Positions 1 through 10,990 of a stretch of 64,000 bases of DNA are shown here, piece after piece (the stretch's first letter is position 1; each line of letters opens with the position of its first letter). The stretch spans positions 5,364,031 through 5,428,030 of the forward strand of contig CM060484.1 of NCBI GenBank assembly GCA_030544235.1, given 5' to 3'. The position numbers and the translations under genes are program-made. The stretch comes from Lepturacanthus savala. Its lineage: Eukaryota > Chordata > Actinopteri > Scombriformes > Trichiuridae. Below the pieces are notes generated by a model. That model was given only the letters and a program-made list of their open reading frames with translations, searched no databases and was not told the origin of the DNA.

Positions 1-122
1 GGAAACTGCAACTCGATGCATCCTCCTGCTGCTGGATTGTTACATTATGTACGTAACCTAAAAAAGCTCAGTATGCACATGCACATAGACAAAACACCAC
101 ATACAACATCCAGGTTACTAAC
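1..122 (-). other. vav2: vav2 intron, partial, downstream of last visible exon
   Basis: 122 bp immediately following the donor gttagtaac of the exon at 123-223, read on the minus strand. It holds no recognisable coding sequence and runs off the left edge. Confidence 0.85.
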
Positions 123-223
123 CTTTCCTTGAAGTCAAGGAAGATCTTTCCCAGGCCACTTCCTCCAGTGACCATGTTCAGGTCGATTGCTCGCAGGAGG
201 GCAAAGTGGACTTTGATGACATC
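123..223 (-). CDS. vav2: vav2 exon: Dbl-homology domain, third segment (last exon in window)
   Basis: 101-nt exon: DVIKVHFALLRAIDLNMV, then TGGSGLGKIFLDFKE and two bases of an Arg codon. The acceptor is cttcattcag and the donor is gttagtaac. It matches the VAV2 DH segment that normally reads DLIKVHxxFLRAID...GG.TL..VFL.FKER. The IKVH, LLRAID, GG and FLDFKE anchors are all present. The next exon, expected to begin with the G completing Arg and then a LxIYGEYCS-like block, lies to the left of the window. The gene is therefore cut by the window edge, not truncated biologically as far as can be seen. Confidence 0.95.
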
Positions 224-722
224 CTGAATGAAGACAATTTGTCAGTTCCTATCTTTATCCCTTTCTTCATACAACGTTACATACGTAAATCAATATAAAC
301 ATTCTGTACATATTTATTTCCAAGAATGCACAGTACATTAAGCATGTAATGCTACATTTATGATTCAATCAACACAATCTAACTTCAGTCTAGATATTGA
401 CATGTGTAGAACCCAAGTTAAAAAAATCTTCTCGAAAATGTCAAGCAACAATGGTGAGTCAAATATGAATAACTGACAAATTGAGGAGCAGTTCCTGGGT
501 TTTGAGCAGCATCACGCTATAGTTTTAGCTTATTAATACTAGGATAAAAACACAGAACCATGACGCAAACATTTTAGAGCATATTAAATGGTGACTTTTG
601 CATATCATTGTATACAAGCAACACATCCTGTTATTCATTCAGCAATCTACTATTCACTTGGTGTGTGACACATCCAGGTGTGCGGCATGGACAACATTTT
701 CTTTGCTTGAGCAGTAACGCAC
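224..722 (-). other. vav2: vav2 intron (499 bp)
   Basis: AT-rich GT-AG intron between two DH-domain exons. No repeat, coding or RNA feature was recognised. Confidence 0.9.
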
Positions 723-791
723 CTCAAGGTTGACAAAGATAGCCTCCATGTCTTGTGGAACCAAGACGTGCTTCAAAGGGATCATGTAATT
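723..791 (-). CDS. vav2: vav2 exon: Dbl-homology domain, second segment
   Basis: 69-nt exon of 23 codons, phase 0 at both ends: NYMIPLKHVLVPQDM then EAIFVNLE. The acceptor is gtttgtctttaag and the donor is gtgcgttac. The donor is slightly off consensus after GT, but the reading frame leaves no alternative. It continues the DH helix bundle directly after DIEK. The NYMxPL..VL.P.DM..IF.NLE pattern matches VAV2. Several positions (IPLKHVLVPQ) differ from mammals in ways expected between fish and tetrapods. Confidence 0.95.
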
Positions 792-1770
792 CTTAAAGAC
801 AAACAAGAGTCAAATCAGAAAATGCACATATTATAAGTGAGAAGCAACAATTTTATTGGCAATATAGAATAAAGCTGTGAGAATCTGTGATTTGTGAGAA
901 TTTAAAAGCAGCAACAAAGAAAATCAATATCAGGCAACACTTTAAAAGACAAAGACAATATATTGTTGTTGACAGAGTGTATGTATTTAATTTGAGTCCC
1001 GCACTATGGCATCAATATGTAGTGGACAGCTGTTATGCTTACAGAAGAAAAAAGCTGCCTGTTCTTTCTCTAATGGTTTATGGTTGTCACATTCCATCAT
1101 CATAATAATAACAAATAGATCAATAAGATGCAATGAAAATATGACAGGCTTTATTAACCCCCGACTCAATTAAGCTCAACGGCTCCTCTGATCTTAAGAA
1201 GGTTGTTTATTATCATTTAGTAGTGCGCTGGTATGATGCTGGAAACACAGTGTACACATTTAGCAGCTTAATGAAATTAGCAGAGCGGATGATTTGCGGC
1301 GCTCCATCAAATTGCGAAAGAAATTTGTCGACACAAACTGATGCGTTAGCAGCCCTGATCTCAATAATGGGTCATTATCACACAGAGAGCGAGTGCCTGT
1401 GTGTGTGTTTTAATGTTTCCTTATGCACTCAGAAGTTGCGTTTGCAGGGAAGCACTTTTAGAACAGTAAGCTGTGTCCATGTGTGTCTTTGTGTGTCTAT
1501 ACTTTAAGCCCCAGGGATCAGTGTCTCCTGTGGGGGCCAAGCCAATAATAACCATATCGATCGGCTCCGGTGACATTTGTGCTCCCAATGAACCTGCCAT
1601 TAGCTGACATTTCCATGCTGTGACCCAACCCAAGGTACCGAGACACCGACAAAGAAGGGCCGAAAGGAAACTTTGACACAACATGCTGATGCCAGGATAA
1701 TTATAGTAAAAAAAAAAACAACACACACACACAACTGCATACATAAACACATAAACACTCTGACCCTCAC
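792..1770 (-). other. vav2: vav2 intron (979 bp)
   Basis: GT-AG intron between the CR1 exon and the next DH exon. It contains only short A-rich and (AC)n runs near 1709-1733. Short open frames on both strands have no domain similarity and are attributed to chance. Confidence 0.9.
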
Positions 1771-1869
1771 CTTTTCAATGTCCTCTAAAGTCTTGTAGTA
1801 CTTGGCCTCAGTCTCCTGGATCTCCACTAAGCAGCAATTTCTCTTGTCATCTTCTGTCATACCCATTTT
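1771..1869 (-). CDS. vav2: vav2 exon: first conserved helix (CR1) of the Dbl-homology domain
   Basis: 99-nt exon in phase 0 at both ends: KMGMTEDDKRNCCLVEI followed by QETEAKYYKTLEDIEK. The acceptor is tcacaatag and the donor is gtgagggtc. This is the start of the catalytic DH domain. The EIQETEAKYYxTLEDIEK block is conserved region 1, whose glutamate-rich face contacts switch I of Rac or Rho in Vav structures. It is nearly identical to mammalian VAV2 and clearly unlike VAV1 or VAV3 at the end of the helix. The neighbouring introns are 1,254 and 979 bp. Confidence 0.97.
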
Positions 1870-3123
1870 CTATTGTGAGAATATAAAACACATTGAGTCA
1901 GAATAATTTATCTGAATGCTTCTGGCTGATTCATTATCTCCTTATTTGTGCCATAATGCATTATCTTAACCTTTTACCATCAATTGATCATATAATTTGT
2001 AGTGTTTTAGTTCAGATTTTTCAACAAAACAATATTGCATAAAATTAATTGCATGATATTTATATAGTATGGAAGTACTAGAGTATGGAATTCAAGCTAC
2101 TAAAGTGTTTTATCCTGTAGACACAATGTGGCAGCACTAGTCAGTAAATTAAGGCCATACCAGTGGTTTTCATGTTTCAGTCAATGTAATGCAAGTTATA
2201 TAAATTACAGTTTAGCATTTTGCAAATGCAGCAAATGCAAATTTATGCCTTCTAGACATTACGGACATAAATTGTTTTCTATTTATTCAGGCAGTACCAG
2301 AAACAGTATGAATTATTTTGGTAGCACACTCTTGAAAATTGTTTTAGATGTGTTGTAAATGCGTGACAATTTTTTCCAATGAATTCATGCTTAAAATGCA
2401 ATAAATAACAATAAAGTAAAAAAAATAAGTGTAGCTGCTGGTATGGCTTCAGGAAAAAGCTGGGAATGACATTGAATTGGGTGACAAAGGGAAGCTTGGA
2501 CACTAGTGTGCTTTTGTGTCTTAGCAAATGTGGACGGGATGGTTGATCGAGGCATACTTTTTATGTATACTGCTTATAGATGAATGGGTTGTTTCCTCCC
2601 TTACAATGTGCCTGCTTGCACATTGTAAGGGAGGAAGGGAGGATGGAGTAAAGATTAAACAAAAATTTACATAAAGCCTTTCTCATGAGACCTGATGTCT
2701 GAGCAAACTTCTGCATATGCATGTTGATTCTTTGAAGAGAACAATGCACTGTATGTTTTACAGTACATAAACACACACATACAATACATGTGTGCTGTAA
2801 GTCAAAGGATCAGATATTTTATTCAGATTTTGCCTGACTAGGGAACAAGTAATTAAGACATCTGGCATGAATTTGGACCAATCAGCACCAGGGCTCAAAG
2901 ATATATTTGTCATCACTGATGCCAGTTAACACACTGAAGTCATAGGCATCCCCCATGGGCACTGAGTCAAACTTTGCACCATATGGGGTCTCCTCTGCCC
3001 TAATGGTCACTAATCTTATTGGAAAGTCTTTCTCTTGGGATCTTATTGAGTTTGTTTAAAAATGAAGAGGTGGAGGAGGTTAGCTGACAGGGTGCAGTGA
3101 GTCACGAGCACAGCAGCACTCAC
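1870..3123 (-). other. vav2: vav2 intron (1,254 bp) with a perfect 19-bp hairpin
   Basis: GT-AG intron between the microexon and the first DH exon. It is unique-looking AT-rich sequence apart from the perfect inverted repeat at 2593-2636, listed separately. Confidence 0.9.
2593..2636. repeat. Perfect inverted repeat, 19-bp arms, 6-nt loop
   Basis: ttcctcccttacaatgtgc (2593-2611) is the exact reverse complement of 2618-2636, separated by ctgctt. It lies in the vav2 intron after the microexon. The arms are too short and the loop too tight for a typical microRNA precursor. It looks like a local snap-back duplication. Confidence 0.95.
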
Positions 3124-3138
3124 CTGCATGTATCTGAT
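3124..3138 (-). CDS. vav2: vav2 15-nt microexon (IRYMQ)
   Basis: A five-codon exon, ATC AGA TAC ATG CAG, encodes IRYMQ. It has a strong acceptor (pyrimidine-rich tract ending ctgcag) and a consensus donor (gtgagtgctg). It is in phase 0 at both ends, so skipping it would keep the frame. The sequence fits exactly between QPM of the upstream exon and KMGMTEDD of the downstream exon, as in vertebrate VAV2, where IRYMQKMGMTEDD is contiguous. It sits between the acidic region and the first DH helix. It is too short for most automatic gene finders and easy to lose in annotation. Support comes from the splice sites together with protein-family continuity. Confidence 0.9.
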
Positions 3139-3623
3139 CTGCAGCATGAGAAAGGTAAAGCAGTGCAAGTCAGAAGTCAAATGAATCACCGGTTATGAAA
3201 GCGACATCCATGTGAGTTTAGAGATATGACATCATGCACGTACAATGGCCCCAGAGAAATGGAAATGCATATTACTATAATAATAGAGTGAAGTAAGATC
3301 GAACTTGGTTGAAATGTGTTTCTCCTCTTGTTAAAACTATTTGCTCAGTATACCCTTTATAGTTCTTGATAGTATATGTTGTGTTAAGACACCTGGTAGA
3401 GAGATATGCAGGAAAGTGAAATCATGCAGAAAGAAAAGTCCTGCACACTGTCACTACCAAATGTATTTAAAACGTAACTCTTTGGTTACAGACCTTCACC
3501 GGGTGTCAGATTCATAATATGTAACATCCAAAATCAAATTTAACCTAAATCAATTACATCAATGATACATACAAAATAATCTCTAATGATAAACCAGCAA
3601 GGATTGTGACACAAAGTTCTCAC
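3139..3623 (-). other. vav2: vav2 intron (485 bp) upstream of microexon
   Basis: GT-AG intron between the acidic-region exon and the 15-nt microexon. No repeat or coding feature was seen. Confidence 0.9.
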
Positions 3624-3729
3624 CATGGGTTGTCGTACTTCCACCTTAATGATGTCCTCATAGATGTCATCTCCATCGTCCTCACATGGCACACAGTCAT
3701 AGATGTCATCCTCACCCAAGTCATGCTCA
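3624..3729 (-). CDS. vav2: vav2 exon: acidic region with two regulatory tyrosine motifs
   Basis: 106-nt exon. Its first T completes the Asp codon split from the previous exon. Thirty-five codons follow, including EHDLGEDDIYDCVPCEDD, GDDIYEDIIKVEV and RQPM. The acceptor is cctccag and the donor is gtgagaact. The DIYDCVP and DIYEDII motifs are the hallmark acidic-region tyrosines of VAV2 (human Tyr159 and Tyr172). Their codons are at 3699-3701 and 3660-3662. In the family these tyrosines pack against the DH domain in the inactive protein and are freed by phosphorylation. All three regulatory tyrosines are therefore intact in this gene. The exon ends in phase 0, directly before the 15-nt microexon. 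Confidence 0.96.
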
Positions 3730-4639
3730 CTGGAGGAAAGTTACATAAACAGCTTTATCAAAACAACATTAACTCAAATATCACATCATGTCTGCTTTAA
3801 ACTGCTCTCAGCTCAGTATGTCTCATGAGCCCTGCCTGAAGTCTGATATTGGTGTTCCAGGAAATGGGGACACAGTACCTGATGTTCACAAATCTCTACT
3901 GAGTTGCAATATTGAGTGGCATTTCCCTTTAACATGTTTATGTTGCTCTGGCACCCAGCTAGCTAACTGACCTTTAATTAGGCAAGCAGCCAGCAGAGCA
4001 CAGACAGTTACTGTGGAGAAAAGCATCTTCTGGGAAAGCTCCTCGTGCTCTGGGAGCTCACACCATATCGCCCTCTATCTTGTAAAAGCAATTACTATAC
4101 TGTTTGGAAACCATATTGAACCAGTGGAGATACCTCTGCAGGAAAACACACAGCAATGGCAATGGACCCATAGCAATAAACAAGTGGGCTTTAAGTCACC
4201 AAAAAGGAAATAAATTACTAAATACTGTAAATATATGTGGTAGAAATATAGGGTATAAAGGTGGTAGAAGTTGCATTATAAATAATGGAATAGGGTTTAA
4301 GCTTGGCAACTCCCTGTTTGTTTAAACACAATGCCATTCACTTCCCTTTCTACTCTGGTGGAGGAAAATATTGGATATCCAAAAAAAATATGAGCAAATA
4401 CAGGCAAAACTATCGGCATGGTTAAAATTTAGTAGGTGTTTTAACACTTTGGATCAACTGATTTAAATTTTTAGATTAAAGAAAAATATATCCTGGCTTT
4501 GCATTAGTTGCAAAAAAGATGTTATTTGTAACTCTGGAAAAAAAATTAATACCATAAATAAATAATGATTGTACTGCAAGAGTTACCAAGCTCTTCTCCC
4601 AGCACATACTCCAAAAAGGATGGCCAAGGTTCAAGCTGG

Positions 4640-4880
4640 GCAAGTGTCTGGCTGTCTTCAATGTCCTTGAGAAGGACACTTAATGCCTACCAGCTCCAGG
4701 GATGTGGTTTTGTGCTCTGACCTGCCTGAGAGCAGGCCAAAAAAAAAAGGTCTTTTTTTTCCCCATGGGAGACTAGTGCCTCATCCAAATATATCTGTTT
4801 TTGATCTCCAGCACATGTTTGAGTATTCTTGAGAAAGATACTTCACCCCAACCCATCAAATAAGTGCCATAACCAGGCTG
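4640..4880 (+). repeat. Decayed interspersed repeat
   Basis: Two related phrases, tccttgagaaggacactta (near 4662) and ttcttgagaaagatacttc (near 4827), resemble the tccttgggcaagacactt block of common fish repeats. They suggest one or two old overlapping copies. Boundaries are uncertain. Confidence 0.35.
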
Positions 4881-6007
4881 CCGTTGCATTGAACCAAGCA
4901 GAAAAATTAATTTCACTTTAAGTCCCCAGAAATGGAATATTTGATAGGGATTCTATGAGTAAAAAACTAAACAAACACCGGTTGTTTTAAATTTTCTCTT
5001 CTGTGACGTGAAAATGTGAAAAGACAGAACTGCCCTCAATCAAATATTCAGCTTTATCTTCATGCTTGTGTGGGGGTTGTTTGAAGTTTTAATTGAGGTG
5101 GCTTGGTTCACTCTCTGCAATGTGTTTCTTCCTCCTTCATTAAGGGAAGTCACTCGAATACAGCTTGAATACTGAGAAGGCTGTGTGTGGGAGGACAATG
5201 GCTGGCCGACGTCGTCCCACCAGCGTCTTCTCTCTGAACTCTGAGACTACACTTAGACTCCACAGAGACTTGATGTGTCACATATTGCGGGAAAGTTTTG
5301 GGGAAGCAGATGTTGTACTTCACTTTCCTCCAATCCTTCAGAGACCACATTATATGAGAGAGGTCTAGTGCAGTGATATGAATATGACTTATGGAGATAT
5401 TTTCCAGGAGTAGCATCTCTGGGGAGAGCAGGCAGGGCAGACTGACTAGGGGCTTTTTTTTATAAAGTAGTAAATAGTAAAAGAATAGAAGAATATATAA
5501 AAAAGAGGGAAAAAAAGATACTTTTACTGGGATGTTTTTTTAAATCTGCAGCCAGCAACCAGTCCTTTAGCCAAAACATTTTATGCTGGTTTTCAACATC
5601 TTTATCTACTGATCCTGACATGTTCTGGCATCAGTGATTGTGTGAAGGCATATCTGAAGGGAAGGAAAATGTTCCTATTGATTATTAATGATATTTAAGC
5701 TCCTTCCACTTTCCCTGTTGGTGACTTTATCATCATTGTACAGTACTCCTTTGGTCCAATCAGTCAATCCCATAAATTTGAGCAAGATTTGTAATGCTTT
5801 TCATCAGTGAGTGCTGATTGATTGCTACATTATGCCAATGTGGTTCATTTAGCAGCATTCAACTGCTCACTCTCTACTTAAATATTGGCTGATTGAGGCG
5901 ATTCTTTGTGTTGGACACCAAAAGGTTTGAACTTTGAAATGCTGAGACTATGTTTTCTATTTTTCCTTTTTACTTATTCCTAAAACTCACTAATGGGAGG
6001 TCTGCTT

Positions 6008-6032
6008 ATGCACTTTAATCCCTAAAGTGCAT
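6008..6032. repeat. Perfect inverted repeat, 10-bp arms
   Basis: atgcacttta (6008-6017) and taaagtgcat (6023-6032) are exact reverse complements with a 5-nt loop. It lies immediately left of the 20-bp hairpin at 6037-6080. Confidence 0.9.
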
Positions 6033-6036
6033 TCTA

Positions 6037-6080
6037 CTGTCTGAAATATGAACATTGTCAAATGTTCATATTTCAGACAG
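6037..6080. repeat. Perfect inverted repeat, 20-bp arms, 4-nt loop
   Basis: ctgtctgaaatatgaacatt (6037-6056) is the exact reverse complement of 6061-6080, separated by gtca. A second hairpin ends 4 bp upstream, so 6008-6080 could form two adjacent cruciform arms. Confidence 0.96.
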
Positions 6081-9000
6081 ATGGATGGTGATTATGCACT
6101 CATTTTTGTTTTATAAAGAAAATATTACAACTATTATAAGGTCAGGGTTAAGAATTAGGTCTGGCAAGTAGAACTGATGGTTTAGAATCGAGTTTCAGGA
6201 ATACATTAAGTCATTGAGGAGCTTCACTTATAGCATACTGTATGCAAGTGCAGGGGTTGGAGTTAGGTTTAAATAACACTAACTACCTTGCATTTGTGAA
6301 TTAGTGATACTATTATGAGCTGTTCACATATATTGTCATATTTTTTGTTTTGGAGAAACGGTGTGAGAAGATAAAGATATATTTCGTGCTATTGTAGTAA
6401 AAACCATGGGCTACGGTGGACATAGATAAATAATTAAAATGTATGTGTGTTTGTGTATGCATCACAATGCATCAGTGAGATATAGAGTGGGTGTAGAGCC
6501 CTGAGAAGTCATGAAATAGGTCTGATTTTCTGTCTGATTACACAGTAACCACAGGGTGTCCAGTGTGTTTACATGCAATTAGCCCATAGCCTCTGCTTCA
6601 AGGCCTCAATGACATAGAGTTGCATCAGTGCAGAGGAGGGACGGAATATGACTCACCATATCAGAGCTACTGAGCATATGTCCCCAAGAGCTTGGCTGCC
6701 TTATAGATTTCTATTAAAATGAATGTATGCCTTTTGTTAATACAGAAGGTCTTTTCTTTGTAAGAGCTGAGATATACCGTGTGTGGAGCTCCTACATCCA
6801 CCCCTGACAACATGTTATTCCTGCCACTCTGCAACCGTACAACTAATAAATCAAAACAGAACACTAAAATGCAAACAATAAAAAAAGGATTATGGGCTTG
6901 GGGACATGAATGTGATCAGCACATTTTGTGGCATCATATTCTTACAAATTGCTATGTACATTTGGAAGCACTGGTCTAATTGTGGCACCAAATGGAAATG
7001 TTAGGGAGAAGCCAAAAATCGTTACGAATTGCCCCCTGGGGACTATGAATATATAAAACAGATTTACAGGCAATCTGGCCTGTCATTTTTTAAAGATATT
7101 TTGGAAATTATTGCCAGAACAGGCAGCCCAACTAACTGATAGTGTCATCGTTAAGATCCATTTCTACAGGTTCTGTACAAACATAACAGAACACTTCCTG
7201 CATAGATTACCCAAAGCAGGAGGTGCTGTTGTAGCTTTATTAGCCATCTGTTTAAAAATAGTATATCCCAAATGTGTTCATATGGTGATAAAGTTTAATT
7301 TTAAAAATGTGACTTCATACCTTGCAGCAGATAATACCTGAGGTGAGTTCCATTCATTTCCAAGCTATTGACTTTTATGCCCGATGGATTAATGGAGCAA
7401 AATAAACTACAAAAGAGTCACACAAAGGGCTTGTGACACCGTTCGCTTAGAATGGAAATCTATGTGTGCCTTTGACAGAGGAGAAAAGTCCCCTGGTGAC
7501 TGTGCCCAATCCAGCCCCATTTCATGCTTTGTCAACTCCAGGATAGAGTCATTCAAGACAGGGAGGACTGTGAGTTTAGCAACGTAAAGAGTTGACATCA
7601 CAAAGCCAGAGGGAGGAAGCACAGTCCAGATTTACCACATTAACCCATGAGACCTCAATTAGATAGAGGCAGGCCTCCACCTGACTCAGACGTTGCTGCA
7701 AACAGATAAGTCTCGGCAGAATGCAAACTGGAGGATGTTCATGGTGTTCATTTCCAGGTGAATTCATACTGACAGCCCAAAGTTTGAATCCACCTCACTT
7801 TACATGAGTTCTACTGACATAATATTATAAAAATGGAAATCAACCAGCAAGGTAAGTGACCTCTACTCAACCTCTAAAATGATACAAACTCAACGACAAA
7901 TGTTCTCTCACAAACTTTAGGGGAAGCTGCTTACCTGGAGCAGCTTTGACTATCTATTAAATGAGATCTACTGAAATGGAAAACTGAATGTTTAGTACCA
8001 GTAGTATTCTACATAAGTGAAGATTGAACTTCCAGCTGTCTGGTGTAGCTCAGAGGCCTCTGAAAAATGTTTTGTTCTTGTTTCTGTTTTTAAGTCTCAT
8101 CTCCAAATCCATTTGTATATATTGCTTTCCATAGCAGTTAGTAACCTTTGATGTCTTACCACTGCATGTAATGAAGCCATTTTATTGTTTTTGTTTACTA
8201 TAGTATTGTGGTTTTATGTCCTGTCCATGCAGTTTTGGTTTTCCATATCAAGTATTTCTTGGTGGCAGTTGGGATGTCTTATTTTTTAAACAAACCATAT
8301 ATCTTGTCCATGTAATATTATCTTCCTCCTGAAATATTTCAAAAATTAATAATATTACTCTGGGAAGATCCCCATTCTCCTCTCCCTCACACATACAGTT
8401 CAGTCATGCACTTGTGGTAAATCATGCATGCATCAATATTTCAGGCTAATTAATAAGTCTTTGAGTGCAGGGTTATTGCAAGTGTGGCCTATGTGCTAAG
8501 TGTGTCTAACTGTATTAGGCGCAGGACCTACTGATGAATCAATTATATGTCTGTCCATTGATGAAACGAAACACATACGTGGCCTTTGTAAAAGGTCAAG
8601 ATCAGCTGTGCTGCAGAGCAGCATGTTTAATTCAATGAGATCCAGCCGTCTGTACCTACGGGTTACACAAGAAGCATAGTTTTACACCATGGAACAGTCC
8701 AGAAAGACAGATCAACTCCAACTTCAGGAATGTTGAAGCTGCCGCCATGGTTACACAGAGCCAAACCCATTAGTGGACAGAGGATAATTTGCAGGTTAGA
8801 TATTTGAGGCTAATTAAAGATATAATCACCAGTTAATGGAACTAAAACAGTATATATCGGGTTACAAAAAGTCAATTCAATGCTCACAGCAATTGCTTTA
8901 CAAGTGAGTTTTGTTTTCAAGGAAAACTATGCATCTGAGAAAAAAAATTCAGAACAGAAGAGCTAACTTCTGCCAATTTAATATATCCATGATGCATTAC

Positions 9001-10090
9001 TCGGCTAATCTATTGATTGATTTACGGTAACATGCCTGTTCTCTCTCTCCCTTTGGCAGTGAGAGCCACTGATACTGACAGTAGGCCTGTAAGAGGACAC
9101 ATGGAACAGCTTTGTTGTCTCATCGAGTGCCGTAACCTTTGTAATTTGTTACATCACTGCTGAAACTTAGCACTAAGAGTGCACAGTTTATTATTATTTG
9201 TGCTTGGCCAGTCAGTTTGTGAATAAAAGATTGACAGTTTTCCTAAGTTTTCCTAAACATCTATCTCTGTCCCAACAATCCTCTCTGCCATAACACAAAC
9301 CCTTACATAAAGTAAGGGTCTTCATTGCAATGTGGACACCTATGGCTATATAGTCAAGTGCAGCCTGCATATTTTTGTTTGTTAGTTCTAAATGCAGTTG
9401 GTGCATCTTAAATTCAGGTGCATTCACTAGTCTGGAAATTTCCAGTATTTCCTTGACTCTCACTCTCTATTCAGAATCAATTTTTGTGCAAGATTGAGTT
9501 ATGCTTTCAAGGTAAAAGCCTGTGTTCCAAGATTGCAGGGTTGTATTTTGGGTTAAGCTGCACTCTAATCCAGCATTAGCCTGCTTGGCTGACACTCCTC
9601 TCCATCTAGACAGAGCACATTCCTCAGCCCCTAAAGAACATCACAATCACGTATTCAGTGGGGCATAGATCTATAGCTCCAAGCTCTTTTTATCCTTTCT
9701 CTCTCTCCTCCTATCTTCCAATGATGAATGACACCCATCTCACAGCGGTTAACTAATTATTCTCCATTAATCTGAGACGAGCGACTGCTGTCACCTCTGG
9801 AACCACTGCCAACTGTGAGGCCTGGCGACTCCCACCCACTCATGTAACACACACCAAACCAGGCAGCCAGCCACTCATGCAGGCAGAGAGGCAGCCAGGC
9901 CGGAAGGCAGAACAGTGCTGGTGTCACCATGGCAACGAGCAGGGTGACAGAGGGCTCAACGCTTATGTAATTAAGCAGTTACAGAAAACTGGAAGAAGTG
10001 ACAATCACAATTCCATTTGAAACATCACGAGATGTGCAGGTATATAGGCTGAAGTAGAAATCTATGGTTTATGGTGTATATGGTGTATAT

Positions 10091-10447
10091 ACAGCTCTGG
10101 AAAAGAATAAGAAACCACTGCATTTTTTTCTGAAATCAGCATCTCTTTTCATTTCAGCGTCAGTTGAATTCCAACACATGCATACCTCATTCTGCTTAAA
10201 GAGGTACCATGAGTAGAATAAAGTCAGTCAAGAACAATGTGAATGACTTGTGGGGAGCCTGCCAAGACATATTAAAGCTATGATTAAAATCATATTATTA
10301 TATTTTTATTTGTAATTTGCGGGAAATTTTGTCAGTAGTTTATAGACTTAAACAAAAATATTCCTTTTGCCCAAACACATACCTATAAGAAAACAGAAAC
10401 ACTGACAATGTAGCAGTGGCTTTGTTTGTTTTTTATATGGTTCTGTG
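10091..10447. mobile_element. Non-autonomous DNA transposon copy with degraded terminal inverted repeats
   Basis: The left end reads acagctctggaaaagaataa, then gaaaccactgca. The right end, reverse-complemented, reads cacagaacc...gccactgct. These are imperfect inverted copies of a terminus common in fish genomes (acagctctggaaaaaatta... and ...gaccactgca). Near the right end the words gtcagtagtttatag, cccaaacacatacctata and cagaaacactga match the same family's subterminal sequence. At about 357 bp there is no room for a transposase, so this is an internally deleted passenger copy. Flanking TATAT suggests TA target use, but the right junction is too decayed to be sure. The superfamily (Tc1/mariner-like) is inferred. 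Confidence 0.65.
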
Positions 10448-10921
10448 GGACTTCAGATTCCAGACTGACAAACAGGTACTTGTTAACCAACTAGACAAAG
10501 AGGAGAAGACGGTGGTGGTGGTAGATGTGGCGATACCAATTGACGCTAACATCAGGAAGAAGGAACATGAGAAATTCTGAAGTATCAAGTGTTGAGAGAA
10601 CAGTTGGAACACATTTGGAAGGTTAAGGCTAGCGTGGTCTTCATGGTAGTGGGGGCACCAGGGACAGTAACCCGAAACTGGGAGATTGGCTCCAACAGAT
10701 TATAGGAACAACATCTGAAGCGTCAGTAAAGAAGAGTGTAGTACAGAGGCTGTATGTACATATGTATATATAGATATATTCATTTGTATCTGTAACAAAG
10801 CGTCCCTCTGAAAATTTGTTTAAAGCTATCATGGAAAAAAAAAATGAATGTAAGTCAAGGCAATGACCCCTTCGGTGACAAACACAAGTGTCTGTGTGTT
10901 TGCTGTGGAATGTATACTCAC

Positions 10922-10990
10922 TCCGCCAACTCCTCAAGGCTCCGGTACACATCATCCTCATTCAGAGCTGTGTCCTCTGATGGAAAGGGC
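10922..10990 (-). CDS. vav2: vav2 exon: start of acidic regulatory segment (first regulatory tyrosine)
   Basis: 69-nt exon. One leading base completes Arg from the previous exon, then PFPSEDTALNEDDVYRSL and EELA follow, with two bases (GA) of the next codon. The acceptor is gtgtaatag and the donor is gtgagtata. The PFPSE start and the DDVYRSLEELA block are characteristic of VAV2. The tyrosine codon (bases 10945-10947) aligns with human VAV2 Tyr142. That is one of the acidic-region tyrosines whose phosphorylation by Src-family kinases releases the DH domain. It is separated from the upstream CH exon by an 11.0-kb intron and from the downstream exon by 7.2 kb. Assignment is firm; the human residue number is from memory of the family. 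Confidence 0.94.

Larger units (their letters stand above)
3730..10921 (-). other. vav2: vav2 intron (7.2 kb)
   Basis: Intron separating the two acidic-region exons. About 4640-4880 holds decayed repeat-like sequence with a tccttgagaaggacactt motif. 6008-6080 holds two back-to-back hairpins. 10091-10447 holds an internally deleted DNA transposon. About 9640-9990 is less AT-rich and repeat-free (homeobox-type TAATTATT and ATTAATC motifs), so it could be regulatory, but this is only a guess. No exon was recognised in the rest. Confidence 0.85.

Noticed and set aside
1421..1750. 109-codon minus-strand open frame next to a vav2 exon.
   Set aside because: It lies entirely within the intron after the donor at 1770 and has no family similarity. 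Vav2 continuity is complete without it.
2593..2636. MicroRNA precursor.
   Set aside because: The stem is only 19 bp and the loop 6 nt, shorter than a typical pre-miRNA, with no bulges or mature-arm features.
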